In this document: positions 8,636 through 17,473 of the stretch, piece by piece
Layout: each line of letters opens with the position of its first letter
How positions within the stretch are numbered: position 1 is the first letter of the stretch
From: JBNGOQ01 sp050589645
GTDB taxonomy: Bacteria > Bacteroidota > Bacteroidia > Flavobacteriales > Flavobacteriaceae
NCBI RefSeq assembly: GCF_050589645.1
Contig: NZ_JBNGOQ010000002.1
Span: 372,001-436,000 of the forward strand
Direction: 5' to 3'
DNA length: 64,000 bases
The notes under the pieces: model-generated
Seen by the model: only the letters and a program-made list of their open reading frames with translations
Told to the model about the DNA's origin: nothing
The model's database searches: none
Made by a program: the position numbers and the translations under genes

Positions 8636-10135
8636 TTACTTACTTTCCAGCATCATAAGTTGTTTGCTGTTTCCAGAATTGTTGTACATCACAAATTTTC
8701 CGTCTACATAGTTCCCCCGGTAGGGTATATATTTAGGTTTCCCCTTATTGTCCTGAATTTTTTCTCGCGTCAGGTTTCCTTCCTTGTCATACACAAAATC
8801 GTACAAAGCGGTCGACTCGAGCCAACCCTTGGATACTTTTAACCGGCCATCTTGTTTTGTGGCTAAATCTTTACCAGAATTTAACAGTACATGTAATTTG
8901 TCATCTTGTATAAATGCACTGTATGAGGGTCTGTTTGATCTTTTAAAGATGCTTCTTCCCCATATTAAGTTCCCGTTGGGGCTAAATTTTGTGATTAGGA
9001 TGTCATTGTAATGATAGACTATATGGTAAGTACCTACTGTGTTGAATCCATTTTGAACATAGGTCTGGGTAATAAAAAACTCTTCGGCCACTAAAAAGGT
9101 ATTCCCCTCTTCATCCATCAGAACATGATCTAAATCAAAGCTGGTAAGTTCCCTATTTTTTTTGTCTTTTGCACTATTCTGGCCGTATATGTCCTCGTAG
9201 ACTTGTATGGGCAACTTGGATTTCTTTTTATCTAAAACGGTAAGGTCTTTCGAGCTTACTTTGAATTGGCTTACTCCCTTAATACCGTAGGCATTTTTTT
9301 CTGAGTAGTATCCTATTAGGTTTAGAATGTTCCCGTTGATCTGCATACTCAGGTTTTGAATGTATTCGTTTTCATGCAACTCGATTTGCTGGGTATTTAC
9401 AGCATCTTCTTCCGTAATCTTACTTAAAACAAAGGAATAATTGGCCTTATCTTCTTTTTTTTCCCGTTTTCCCTTAAAGTACGCCTTACCGATACTATAA
9501 GCGTTACCTTGATTATCTACCTTCATATCGGACGACCTGAAGAACTTTTCAGGGTTGGAATAATAGTTTTTTGAATATTTTAATTTTAATGTTTTCGCAT
9601 CAAAAACATGAATAAGGTAGGAATTCGAGGTTTTCTTAATGTTGTCGGTCGCGACGGCAATAAAATTTTTATCCGGGGAAATTGCAAAATTTGTTTGCCT
9701 CTTATTCTGTCCAGAAAACAACGAACCGTTTTTTGCTACCGATGTTTTAAATAATTCTACTTTTTCATGTGTATGGGTGTCAATATGGTATATGTGACAA
9801 TTTACTATACGTTCTATTTTTGATGGGCTATGTACGGTGAAGATCATCACTTTATTGTCGTAAAAAAGTTCCCCTTCAAAAACCTCTTTCCTCTCCAATG
9901 TGGTATTTAATATCTTTTTTCCCTGAACCTTATCATCAAAAGTTTCGAAAACCAAATTGGCTTTAGAACTTCTTGCAATAATGGTGTGGTTATCTTCACT
10001 TGTATTCACACTAAGCACCGTTGCAGCACTAAATTGATCTTTATATTTTTGACTTTCCTTAACATTGAAATAGGAGCTTTGGGCATTTGCATTCAGAACG
10101 AATAAAAAAAGAACGAGCATTCCGGTTAGTTTCAT
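8636..10135 (-). CDS. secreted protein of unknown function
   Basis: 499 aa with a clear signal peptide (KLTGMLVLFLFVLNANAQ) at residues 1-19. The rest shows many beta-strand segments with repeated phrases of the kind DNQGNAYSIGKAYF, DEEGNTFLVAEEFF and YDKEGNLTREKI, suggesting a beta-propeller of WD40/NHL-like type, but I cannot name a family. No C-terminal sorting domain is visible. It is convergent with the SCO fusion gene; its 3' end is 55 bases from that stop. Confidence 0.75.
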   Translation of the reverse strand: MKLTGMLVLFLFVLNANAQSSYFNVKESQKYKDQFSAATVLSVNTSEDNHTIIARSSKANLVFETFDDKVQGKKILNTTLERKEVFEGELFYDNKVMIFTVHSPSKIERIVNCHIYHIDTHTHEKVELFKTSVAKNGSLFSGQNKRQTNFAISPDKNFIAVATDNIKKTSNSYLIHVFDAKTLKLKYSKNYYSNPEKFFRSSDMKVDNQGNAYSIGKAYFKGKREKKEDKANYSFVLSKITEEDAVNTQQIELHENEYIQNLSMQINGNILNLIGYYSEKNAYGIKGVSQFKVSSKDLTVLDKKKSKLPIQVYEDIYGQNSAKDKKNRELTSFDLDHVLMDEEGNTFLVAEEFFITQTYVQNGFNTVGTYHIVYHYNDILITKFSPNGNLIWGRSIFKRSNRPSYSAFIQDDKLHVLLNSGKDLATKQDGRLKVSKGWLESTALYDFVYDKEGNLTREKIQDNKGKPKYIPYRGNYVDGKFVMYNNSGNSKQLMMLESK

Positions 10136-10285
10136 TTACTTGGTTTTAGTTTGCTCAGTAAATATAGTAGAAACCACTCAATCACCTAAAAAATAAAATA
10201 ATATTCCAAACGTTCGGATTTATGGTAGACAGGTCCTTCCCACCTGGTGGCAGTGAAGGAAGGGCATATATCTTTTGTACCACTG

Positions 10286-10657
10286 TTACGCTTTAAGAAA
10301 CTCCCCTTTGTCTTGTGCAACGTTCATGCCCCATTCCGCGATGGAGGTCAGAACGGGGGCCAAACTTTCACCAAAGGGAGTAAGGGCGTATTCTACTTTT
10401 AGCGGTGGTTTTTTGGCGTATACCTTTCGGGAAATCAATCCATCTTTTTCCAACTGTTTTAGTTGTAGACTTAGGGTACGCTCCGTAATGGTCGATATCA
10501 GTTTTCGCAGTTCGTTATATCTTTTTTTACCATCGATTAAATAGACCAAGATCACGCTCTTCCATTTCCCGCCAATGAGTTCCATGGCGATACTTGTGGT
10601 GCAGGAAAATAGTTTGTCGTTATACCTGATGAGTCTTTTCTTGTATTTTACGTCCAT
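10286..10657 (-). CDS. HxlR-family winged-helix regulator
   Basis: 123 aa from the ATG at 10657. A longer reading frame to 10789 exists, but its extra N-terminus is hydrophobic, AT-rich and unlike the family, and it would cover the operator at 10707. The sequence has the HxlR hallmarks: a Cys near the N-terminus (FSCTTSIAMELIGGKWK), LIDGKKRYNELRKLIS, and ERTLSLQLKQLEKDGLISRK. HxlR proteins such as YodB and HypR sense quinones, aldehydes or oxidants through that Cys. It is divergent from an NADPH:quinone-type oxidoreductase and an ABM monooxygenase, a classic target set. Confidence 0.9.
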   Translation of the reverse strand: MDVKYKKRLIRYNDKLFSCTTSIAMELIGGKWKSVILVYLIDGKKRYNELRKLISTITERTLSLQLKQLEKDGLISRKVYAKKPPLKVEYALTPFGESLAPVLTSIAEWGMNVAQDKGEFLKA

Positions 10658-10706
10658 GGCGTTATTTTTTATCGAACAAAAATAACACACTATAACAATG
10701 TATACA

Positions 10707-10724
10707 ACTATACTTTTCATAGTA
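10707..10724. promoter_or_regulatory. probable HxlR operator, regulator side
   Basis: ACTATACTTTTCATAGTA. It contains the perfect dyad ACTAT-N7-ATAGT (10707-10723) and matches the site at 10843 at 17 of 18 bases. It lies 50 bases upstream of the hxlR-type start codon, which fits autoregulation. The spacing resembles the TACTAT-N5-type operators known for YodB/HypR. Confidence 0.7.
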
Positions 10725-10842
10725 AAATTTTTAATATGTAAACATTTGTATATCAATAATATAGTATATTTATTTTCTTTTTTATTCATACTATCAAATT
10801 TGACCGTTATTGCATGGTGATGAAAATCGGCTTACTTTCGTC

Positions 10843-10860
10843 ACTATACTTTTGATAGTA
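10843..10860. promoter_or_regulatory. probable HxlR operator, oxidoreductase side
   Basis: ACTATACTTTTGATAGTA, again ACTAT-N7-ATAGT, 26 bases upstream of the oxidoreductase start. Its right arm TTTGATAGTA is also the exact inverse of TACTATCAAA at 10789-10798, giving a third half-site in the intergenic region. Binding here would block the oxidoreductase promoter. Confidence 0.72.
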
Positions 10861-10885
10861 CATTACCAACGATAAAACAAAGACG

Positions 10886-11830
10886 ATGATGAAAGCAATC
10901 CTATTGGAAAAAACAGGTCCCATTGATAATCTGACCCACAAGGAAATTGAAAGGCCGGTAGCCAAGGACCATGAGGTACTGGTGCAGGTAAAGGCCATTG
11001 GGATCAATCCCGTGGATTACAAGGTACGGGCCAATGAAACCGTGCTCACTAGGATATATGGGGCGCTGGGTCCGGTTATTCTGGGTTGGGATATAGCAGG
11101 AACGGTGGTGGCAAAAGGAGACATGGTTGCCCAATTTGAGCTTGGTGACCAGGTTTTTGGCATGGTCAACTTTCCAGGAAGTGGAAATGCTTATGCCGAA
11201 TTTGTGACGGCTCCAGAGGACCATCTGGCAAAAATACCGGCCAACACCTCCTTTGCGGAAGCAGCAGCAACCACCTTGGCGGCGTTGACCGCCCTACAGG
11301 TGTTGCAACACAGGGTAAAAAAAGGCAATCGGGTCCTTATACATGCAGGTTCGGGGGGTGTGGGGCATTTTGCCGTACAGATCGCCAAATGGCTGGGTGC
11401 CTATGTAGTGGCTACCAGTTCTGCCAAAAACAGGGACTTTGTCCTGGCCATGGGTGCCGATGAGCATATTGACTATCGGGCGCAGGCCTTTGAAGAGGTG
11501 CTGACCGACATCGATTTTGTGTTCGACATGTTCAATGGGGACATGCTATACAATTCCCTTACTGTGACGAAAGAAGGCGGATCCGTTGTCACGATATCTA
11601 CACTCCAATTTTCTGAGGAAATACTGGCTTTGGCAAAAGCACGTAAGGTAAAGGTTTCCCATTTTATGGTACGGTCAAACGGCAAGGACATGAACACGCT
11701 TAAAACACTATTGGAAAGCGGGCACTTAAAGCCCCATATTTCGGCAAGCTTTGCTTTCGATGACATGGCCAAGGCCCATGAACAATTGGAAAGTGGCCGG
11801 ACTGTGGGAAAAGTAGTGGTAACGGTATAA
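10886..11830 (+). CDS. zinc-independent NADPH:quinone/enone oxidoreductase (MDR family)
   Basis: 314 aa (alternative start one codon later). The fold is that of medium-chain dehydrogenases without structural zinc: an N-terminal GroES-like domain (HEVLVQVKAIGINPVDYKVR, LGWDIAGTVVAKG) and a Rossmann nucleotide site HAGSGGVGHFAVQIAKWLGA. Relatives reduce quinones or alpha,beta-unsaturated carbonyls with NADPH. It is divergent from the HxlR regulator and followed 20 bases later by an ABM monooxygenase; together they look like a detoxification unit induced by reactive electrophiles. Confidence 0.9.
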   Translation: MMKAILLEKTGPIDNLTHKEIERPVAKDHEVLVQVKAIGINPVDYKVRANETVLTRIYGALGPVILGWDIAGTVVAKGDMVAQFELGDQVFGMVNFPGSGNAYAEFVTAPEDHLAKIPANTSFAEAAATTLAALTALQVLQHRVKKGNRVLIHAGSGGVGHFAVQIAKWLGAYVVATSSAKNRDFVLAMGADEHIDYRAQAFEEVLTDIDFVFDMFNGDMLYNSLTVTKEGGSVVTISTLQFSEEILALAKARKVKVSHFMVRSNGKDMNTLKTLLESGHLKPHISASFAFDDMAKAHEQLESGRTVGKVVVTV

Positions 11831-11850
11831 TAATCTAAAACAGCAGTAAG

Positions 11851-12147
11851 ATGAAAAACGAGCAATTGACCATAGTGGCCCAAATTTGGGCCAAAGAAGA
11901 AAAACGGGATCTGGTAAAGGCAGAACTGATAAAACTTATAGCACCTACTAGGGCAGAGGAGGGGTGCATCAACTACGATTTGCACCAGGACAACGAAAAT
12001 CCCAACCTCTTTTTGTTCTTTGAAAACTGGGAGAGCCGCGAACTGTGGCAACAACATATGAACAATGCACACCTAGCGGAGTATATGAAAGCCACTGACG
12101 GGGCCGTGGCCGAGTTTACACTGAACGAGATGACCCCAATCGGCTAA
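11851..12147 (+). CDS. antibiotic biosynthesis monooxygenase (ABM) domain protein
   Basis: 98 aa. The ABM/YgiN pattern is clear: VAQIWAKEEKRDLVKAELIKLIAPTR, EEGCINYDLHQDNENPNLFLFFENWES, and HMNNAHLAEYM with the conserved His residues. Members such as YgiN oxidise or cycle quinols. It is in operon with the quinone-type oxidoreductase (20-base gap), which supports a joint role in quinone metabolism under HxlR control. Confidence 0.9.
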   Translation: MKNEQLTIVAQIWAKEEKRDLVKAELIKLIAPTRAEEGCINYDLHQDNENPNLFLFFENWESRELWQQHMNNAHLAEYMKATDGAVAEFTLNEMTPIG

Positions 12148-12207
12148 ATCCTGATATACTTTTATCAAGACAGCCATAGCCCAAGTGCCTCGGACAAACC
12201 CTATGGG

Positions 12208-12582
12208 TTATTTTCGCATACGCAGGTTTACCCAGAGGGAACACAGCAGGGCAAGAACGGCCAACCCTAGGGTAAGGGCGTTTACCAATCCGGTCTCCGG
12301 CAACCAGCCCGTTATTTTTTCTACCAGGAAGGCAATATAGCTATGGGGCATACCCTGTTCGCCCAATTGCCGGAGGACTTCATAATGCCAATCCGTTAGG
12401 AAACAATAGCCCCAGCCTTTCCACAGTCCCAGCAATCCCCAGGAACCAAAGGTTGCCAGCAGGGTGATCAGGTTCAGCTTCCGTGTTTTGGGGTACAGCC
12501 ATCCGAACAGATTAAAAAGGATCAGTACCGTATGGAATACGTAAAAAAAGGCATTCGCCAAATGGAGGAGCACCTCGTTCAT
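12208..12582 (-). CDS. DUF2784-like membrane protein
   Basis: 124 aa with three to four hydrophobic helices (FFYVFHTVLILFNLFGWLY, LITLLATFGSWGLLGLW, ALTLGLAVLALLCSLWV). The middle section GYCFLTDWHYEVLRQLGEQG resembles the cytoplasmic signature of DUF2784 proteins (a Cys, then an L-T pair and a following helix). No function is known for the family. It is convergent with the ABM gene. Confidence 0.65.
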   Translation of the reverse strand: MNEVLLHLANAFFYVFHTVLILFNLFGWLYPKTRKLNLITLLATFGSWGLLGLWKGWGYCFLTDWHYEVLRQLGEQGMPHSYIAFLVEKITGWLPETGLVNALTLGLAVLALLCSLWVNLRMRK

Positions 12583-12843
12583 ATCGCTCTTGCTTGTTTG
12601 GGTAAAAGATAGCCAAATTAGTGGTGTGATTTGACCTCAACTGGAGTGTCTGCTTTTGGACACTAGGGAGGAAAAACGAAAACCTTAGTTTTAATAAGGT
12701 TTTACTGTACCTCATTTCCGATCAAATACGGTACCTTTTACTTCACTAAACGCCGGACTTCCTGCCTTTTTATCGCTTCCCCCAAAGGCATATTGAAGTA
12801 CCAGCAATACGGTTTGTTTTAATGTCTCAATAAAATTCTTGCG

Positions 12844-14052
12844 ATGTACAATATTTTATCACTCGATGGGGGAGGAAGTTGGGCCATCCTGCAGATGCAG
12901 ACGCTCAGGGATCGGTATGGCAATGTTGCCGGGCACGAAATACTTAAAAAATACGATCTGGTCATCGCCAACTCCGGTGGTAGTATCGTCTTGGCGGCTT
13001 TGGCCGAAAATTGGACCTTGGACGAGGCGCTTTCCCTCTTTAAGGATAAAGACAACCGGGAACGTATTTTCAGTAAGAACAGTTTTAGGGATCGCTTTTT
13101 TCCGGTAGACTATCTGCGCTTGTTCGGATTGGGTATTGGCCCCAAGTACAGTTCTACCAGGAAAAAGAACGCGTTTGAAGGCTTGTTTCGGGAAGTACAT
13201 AAAAGGCAGATGTCCGAGCTGCCCGCTTTTATTGGCAGGGAATCCCTAAAAATCGTGGTTTGCACCTATGACGCGCTCAACAATCGGGCAAAATTCTTTA
13301 AATCCTACAGCTCCGATCCCAGTGATTTTGACTCCGTAAAACTGACCCAGGCCATTCACGGTTCATCGAACGCACCGGTACAGTATTTTGATTTTCCGGC
13401 ACGGTTCAAGGCCAGGGAGAACGAGGTCTTTTACGAATTATGGGACGGGGCCCTGGGCGGTTTCAACAATCCGGTCCTGGCCGGAATCATTGAGGCGTAC
13501 AAAACGGGGGTACCCCTGGGAGACATTAGGATCGTTTCGGTAGGTACGGGGAACAAGCTTATGTCGATCGAGGACAAAAAAACCTTTTGGAGGTGGAAGC
13601 AGATCGCCATAAAGAACCGAAGGAAAAAATGGAACCTTAACAAACTGATGCCACAGGCCAAGTTTTTCAAGGAAACCGTTCTAAATCAGGCCAAGACCAT
13701 CTTGTACCAGCCACCGGACACGGCAAATTACATTGCCATGATGTTTTTAAGCGCTACGACCACTAAGTCCGTAGATGACAATTTCATTAGGTTGTCGCCC
13801 CTGATCCATAGCGACTCCAATACGCCTCCAGAGGTGATTCCACTTTTGTACAAGTTGTATGCCCTTGATATGGATCTGGCCAAAGATGAGGAGATCCATG
13901 CCCTTTTGGAGTGCTTTGAAAAATGGAAGGAGGGGAAAATCGCCAACCAGCCCATAGAGTTCAAAATCAAACGGAACAACGATGTAGTGTTCATCAAAGG
14001 GGACAAGACCTACCGGACGGCCATGGACAAATGGAAGGGTTGGGGGGTCTAG
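12844..14052 (+). CDS. patatin-like phospholipase
   Basis: 402 aa. The oxyanion loop DGGGSW is at residues 8-13, the nucleophile elbow is ANSGGS with Ser44 (first Gly of GxSxG replaced by Ala), and the catalytic dyad Asp is Asp201 in LWDGALGGFNNP, where the usual DGG/DGA motif appears as DGA. Patatins are Ser-Asp acyl hydrolases acting on phospholipids or other acyl esters. There is no signal peptide, so it is probably cytoplasmic. It is unlinked to obvious CBASS or other defence genes; neighbours are a DUF2784 protein and rsgA. Confidence 0.9.
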   Translation: MYNILSLDGGGSWAILQMQTLRDRYGNVAGHEILKKYDLVIANSGGSIVLAALAENWTLDEALSLFKDKDNRERIFSKNSFRDRFFPVDYLRLFGLGIGPKYSSTRKKNAFEGLFREVHKRQMSELPAFIGRESLKIVVCTYDALNNRAKFFKSYSSDPSDFDSVKLTQAIHGSSNAPVQYFDFPARFKARENEVFYELWDGALGGFNNPVLAGIIEAYKTGVPLGDIRIVSVGTGNKLMSIEDKKTFWRWKQIAIKNRRKKWNLNKLMPQAKFFKETVLNQAKTILYQPPDTANYIAMMFLSATTTKSVDDNFIRLSPLIHSDSNTPPEVIPLLYKLYALDMDLAKDEEIHALLECFEKWKEGKIANQPIEFKIKRNNDVVFIKGDKTYRTAMDKWKGWGV

Positions 14053-14188
14053 GTTGCCGCCTTGCTTTTCCTTTGTCTATTGGATATGGACCTTGGGATA
14101 CCATCACGCCAAGAAAGCTCGTAAAAAATACAGGGTTTTAGGTCCCACATAGTATCTTTGCCATCCATTTTGTTATCGACAAAGCACC

Positions 14189-15253
14189 ATGACCTATCAG
14201 GATTTAGGATATACCACAGCGCTAGAGCAGCACAGAAATGCACAAAATTTGGACGCCTTTGAAGTGGGCCGTGTGGTACTTGAACATAGGGAGCGGTATG
14301 TGGTAAAAACCCCTGAAAACGAGTTTGATGCCGAACTTATTGGCAATTTGCGCTTTACCGCGGCTAGCAGAGCCGACTTCCCAGCTGTGGGGGATTGGGT
14401 GGCCTTTTCCGAATATGACGAGGGCAAGGCCCTTATTCATGCCGTATATCCTCGGACTTCGCTTATAGAAAGACAGGCCGTGGGCAAGACCGGACAACTG
14501 CAGATCATTGCCACCAATATTGATTATGGCCTGATCGTGCAGGCCGTAGATCGCGACTTTAACCTGAACCGATTGGAAAGGTACCTGACCATTTGCAATG
14601 CCTCCAAGGTGGATCCGATTATTGTACTGAGCAAGACCGACCTGATAAACACGTCCGAATTGGAATCTATCAAAACCAAAATCAATGCTCGGGTCAAGGG
14701 GATACCGATACTAGCGGTAAGCAACCAACAATCTGGATATGATGCTTTGGAACATGCTATTGTTCCCGGAAAAACCTATTGTCTACTGGGTTCTTCGGGT
14801 GTTGGAAAATCTACCTTGCTCAACGCGCTTTCCGGCGGAGAGCGGATGAAAACAAGCGAAATAAGCGCCAGCGTAAACAAGGGAAAACATACCACCAGCC
14901 ATAGGGAGCTGATCGTCCTGGACCAGGGAGGTGTTTTGATCGATAATCCGGGCATGCGCGAAGTGGGCATTACCGATGCGCCAAGCGGTCTGGAAATAAC
15001 CTTTGACGGTATTCTCCAATACGCCCAAAACTGTAAATTCAAGAATTGCACCCACAGCAATGAGGCAGGTTGTGCCGTTTTGGAGGCAGTTGAAAGTGGG
15101 GAGATAGATGCCGATTCCTATACCAATTTTCTAAAAATGGAAAGGGAAAAGTCTTTTTTTGAATCGGACGTACAGGAGCGCAAAAAGAAGGACAAGGCAT
15201 TGGGAAAACTGATCAAGCAGGCCGTAAAGAAAAGAAGGGACAATAAGTATTAA
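14189..15253 (+). CDS. rsgA: ribosome small subunit-dependent GTPase A
   Basis: 354 aa. Shows the circularly permuted GTPase order of RsgA/YjeQ: N-terminal OB fold (residues 25-100), G4 SKTD at 148-151, G1 GSSGVGKST at 201-209, G3 DNPGMRE at 252-258, then a zinc-binding set Cys282, Cys287, His289, Cys295. RsgA checks late maturation of the 30S subunit. The OB domain and Zn knuckle are intact and the length is normal; a basic tail (KKRRDNKY) ends the protein. It stands as its own unit. Confidence 0.96.
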   Translation: MTYQDLGYTTALEQHRNAQNLDAFEVGRVVLEHRERYVVKTPENEFDAELIGNLRFTAASRADFPAVGDWVAFSEYDEGKALIHAVYPRTSLIERQAVGKTGQLQIIATNIDYGLIVQAVDRDFNLNRLERYLTICNASKVDPIIVLSKTDLINTSELESIKTKINARVKGIPILAVSNQQSGYDALEHAIVPGKTYCLLGSSGVGKSTLLNALSGGERMKTSEISASVNKGKHTTSHRELIVLDQGGVLIDNPGMREVGITDAPSGLEITFDGILQYAQNCKFKNCTHSNEAGCAVLEAVESGEIDADSYTNFLKMEREKSFFESDVQERKKKDKALGKLIKQAVKKRRDNKY

Positions 15254-15292
15254 AGTGGGGACGGCGTACCAATACGCTTTTTAAATCGTCAT

Positions 15293-15706
15293 TTATTGTA
15301 ACTGCGAGCGCTTCTGGGATATAAAGGCTTCGATAAGGGCGAATTCCTCTTCGGAGACCCCATCATTGTTTTTTGCACGCCTGCCCAAGCCTTCCAAGTT
15401 TTCCTCCGAAAGCTGATCGTGCCATTGTTCCCTCCCATCAAGGTCAAAAATAGCAATGGCCTTGGGTTTATGTGATGCCAGGGTACTTTGATGACAGCGG
15501 CCGCAGGGTTGGATCAATGCCAGACGGGTACCTTCAGAGGCTTGCGAAAATGTGGGGGTTGCTTCGGTAAGGGGTTCCACGTTTTCTATGGGCGGCTCAA
15601 TGGATTGTTCCACGGCAGGTTTGTTATGCCGTTCATTACAGGTAAACGCCAAGGTTACCAAAGCAGCGAGGCTCCACACAAACAGTATTTTTTGGACCTG
15701 AAACAT
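15293..15706 (-). CDS. small c-type cytochrome-like protein
   Basis: 137 aa. An N-terminal hydrophobic segment ends in AFTCNE, a possible lipobox with Cys23. A Pro/Glu-rich linker (25-58) leads to one heme-attachment motif CGRCH (Cys68, Cys71, His72). No Met suitable as a sixth ligand follows; His79 or His98 could serve. The C-terminal part is helical. It probably is an exported mono-heme electron carrier or a planctomycete-cytochrome-like domain. The partner is not evident. Confidence 0.75.
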   Translation of the reverse strand: MFQVQKILFVWSLAALVTLAFTCNERHNKPAVEQSIEPPIENVEPLTEATPTFSQASEGTRLALIQPCGRCHQSTLASHKPKAIAIFDLDGREQWHDQLSEENLEGLGRRAKNNDGVSEEEFALIEAFISQKRSQLQ

Positions 15707-16129
15707 AACCCCTTCTTCCCCTATAAGGTACGATTTTATTTCCTAAGGGTATGGAAATAAATGCAATGAAAAAGAAAAGCTGTTCTCGATATAGGGTTGC
15801 CCAAAAACCGTTATTTCGGGTAAAACCACTAATTAGGCCGCTTCCTGCGACATCCGTTCCCTGAACTCCTAAGGGCACCACCAAAGGGCATATTCCACTG
15901 GAAAACATCGGAAAAGAAATAAAGACCAATTTTTCTCCAAACGCTTGTTGGGCGCTCCAGGTTTAGTTGTTTATCCCTAACCTCCGCAGAAAAACAGTCG
16001 TGCTTTCCCTTAAAATAACGTCCGCGTTGGATCGCGACGCTACAAATTTGGTTATCTTGGAGCACCTACCCGATAATAGGGAGCGCCAGTTAACTTTTGA
16101 AATCATCGATCATAAAAACAATCCGCAAA

Positions 16130-16678
16130 ATGACAACACCTCTAAACGAACACATCGTGAAACGTATCATCTTACTCGTACTCATAATCGCCTTTCAGAC
16201 CAATCTGCAAGCGCAAAAGGACACCCTTGCCGTAAAGACCATAGAGGGCATTACCGATAAAATGCTGGAGCTGATATCCGGCGATGTTGGGGAAGCCAGG
16301 GACTGGGAAGAATACCGCAGCCTGTTTCTGCCCACAGCCCAAAAAATGTTCAAACAAACCAATAAACAGGGCAAGAGTAGGGTACTGGCCATGAATCTGG
16401 AACAATTTATACGCAATGTGGGACCCTTGTACAAGCGCGATGGCTTTGAGGAATACGCCATAGGCCTAACGGTAAACGAATTCAACGGCATGGCCAATGT
16501 GTTCCAGAGTTATTACAGCAAAAACCTAAAGGGCACCTATGAGAAACGGGGCATCAATAGCTATCAGCTCGTGCACTCCAACGGCCGCTGGTGGATTGCC
16601 AGCACCATGTTCACCCATGAAGCGGAAGACACGCCCTTGCCGGACAAGTACCTGTCTAAAAAGTCAGGCCAGGAATAA
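16130..16678 (+). CDS. secreted NTF2-like protein
   Basis: 182 aa from the ATG at 16130; the frame extends upstream to 16097, but the signal peptide (IVKRIILLVLIIAFQTNLQAQ) fits better from 16130. The mature part, ending with TYEKRGINSYQLVHSNGRWWIASTMFTHEAED, matches the SnoaL/NTF2-like pattern in which a paired W-W closes the cone. It has no lipobox. Function unknown. Confidence 0.7.
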   Translation: MTTPLNEHIVKRIILLVLIIAFQTNLQAQKDTLAVKTIEGITDKMLELISGDVGEARDWEEYRSLFLPTAQKMFKQTNKQGKSRVLAMNLEQFIRNVGPLYKRDGFEEYAIGLTVNEFNGMANVFQSYYSKNLKGTYEKRGINSYQLVHSNGRWWIASTMFTHEAEDTPLPDKYLSKKSGQE

Positions 16679-16714
16679 ACGAGCATTGATCGATCTATCA
16701 TCCTTCGGAGCCAC

Positions 16715-17152
16715 TTAGAAGTAGTTAAAGAACAGCTCTACGGCATTTCCCAGGATAAAACTGCCCAAAGCCGCGAAAAAGGAGATACGCCCCAGTTGAA
16801 AGGCGTTGGAAAAGGCCAACCACAGCGCCACCAGCGCACAAATCACAAAGAGTACCATGGCATAGAACGGGACTTGGCTGGTGAACAATCCGATCAGGTT
16901 AAAAAAGGGGTCCAGCAAGGCCGTAAAAGCGAACAGGGCCAGGACAAAATTGGTTTTGGGGTGTCCGCGGAACAGGTATATTCCGGCAATCAAAAGCTCA
17001 ACGCTGATGGCCATGGGTCCAAATTGGTTGTAATACGCTTTTTTGAAATAGCCGTCCAAGGTATCCGGGAACGCAATCTTGGAAAACAGGATGGCGCCCA
17101 GCACAATGGCGATCAGGACAAACAGGGTGGCAATAATCTTTCGGGTTTTCAT
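16715..17152 (-). CDS. four-TM membrane protein, hypothetical
   Basis: 145 aa with four hydrophobic helices at about residues 7-26, 47-62, 70-89 and 98-116, plus a final one near 125-143. No conserved motif was recognised. It is convergent with the NTF2-like gene. Confidence 0.6.
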   Translation of the reverse strand: MKTRKIIATLFVLIAIVLGAILFSKIAFPDTLDGYFKKAYYNQFGPMAISVELLIAGIYLFRGHPKTNFVLALFAFTALLDPFFNLIGLFTSQVPFYAMVLFVICALVALWLAFSNAFQLGRISFFAALGSFILGNAVELFFNYF

Positions 17153-17285
17153 TGGTTATAGGAATGTGTTTCTGAAAAGTAATTATTTTAATCCCTTTCA
17201 CAAAATGGAATTGAGTATTCCAAAGTTCAGGTACAAGCGCAAGTTCAAGGTTTGGGATGTTGCGCTGCATTCTGAATGACAGTAC

Positions 17286-17319
17286 GCATTGATTTGTCAT
17301 TCCGAGCCTGCGAGGAATC
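17286..17319. repeat. intergenic repeat half, shared with 34.6 and 35.8 kb
   Basis: A 33-34 base stretch, from CATTGATTTGTCATTCCGAG to GCGAGGAATCT, is the inverse complement of the left arm of the long hairpin at 34597-34662 and 35819-35884. It belongs to the family of short dispersed hairpins with a core GTCATTCCGAGC..GAGGAATCT common in Bacteroidota intergenic DNA. Confidence 0.7.
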
Positions 17320-17416
17320 TCCACTATCATTACCCACTGCCTACTGCACATTTCCGGCTATCAACCATCAACTAAGAACTCCTCCGAAGCCTTGGCGAAG
17401 GCGTGCCAACCATCCA

Positions 17417-17444
17417 CTCCTCCGAAGCGTTTACGCGAAGGAGG
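17417..17444. repeat. palindromic hairpin repeat, copy 1
   Basis: CTCCTCCGAAGCG then TTTACGCGAAGGAGG: CCTCC pairs with GGAGG and GCG with CGC around a TTTA loop, with a symmetric GAA/GAA internal loop. An incomplete copy (CTCCTCCGAAGCCTTGGCGAAGG) precedes it at about 17380. The full unit recurs at 18501. Confidence 0.7.
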
Positions 17445-17473
17445 GAATTGTTTGCAACTAATTCTGAGTTAAA

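Noticed and set aside
10658..10789. Longer start for the HxlR gene at 10789
   Set aside because: The extra 44 residues are hydrophobic, unlike the family, and would cover a perfect operator.
12844..15253. Patatin gene as part of a CBASS-like defence system
   Set aside because: No cyclase or other CBASS gene is adjacent; neighbours are a DUF2784 membrane protein and rsgA.
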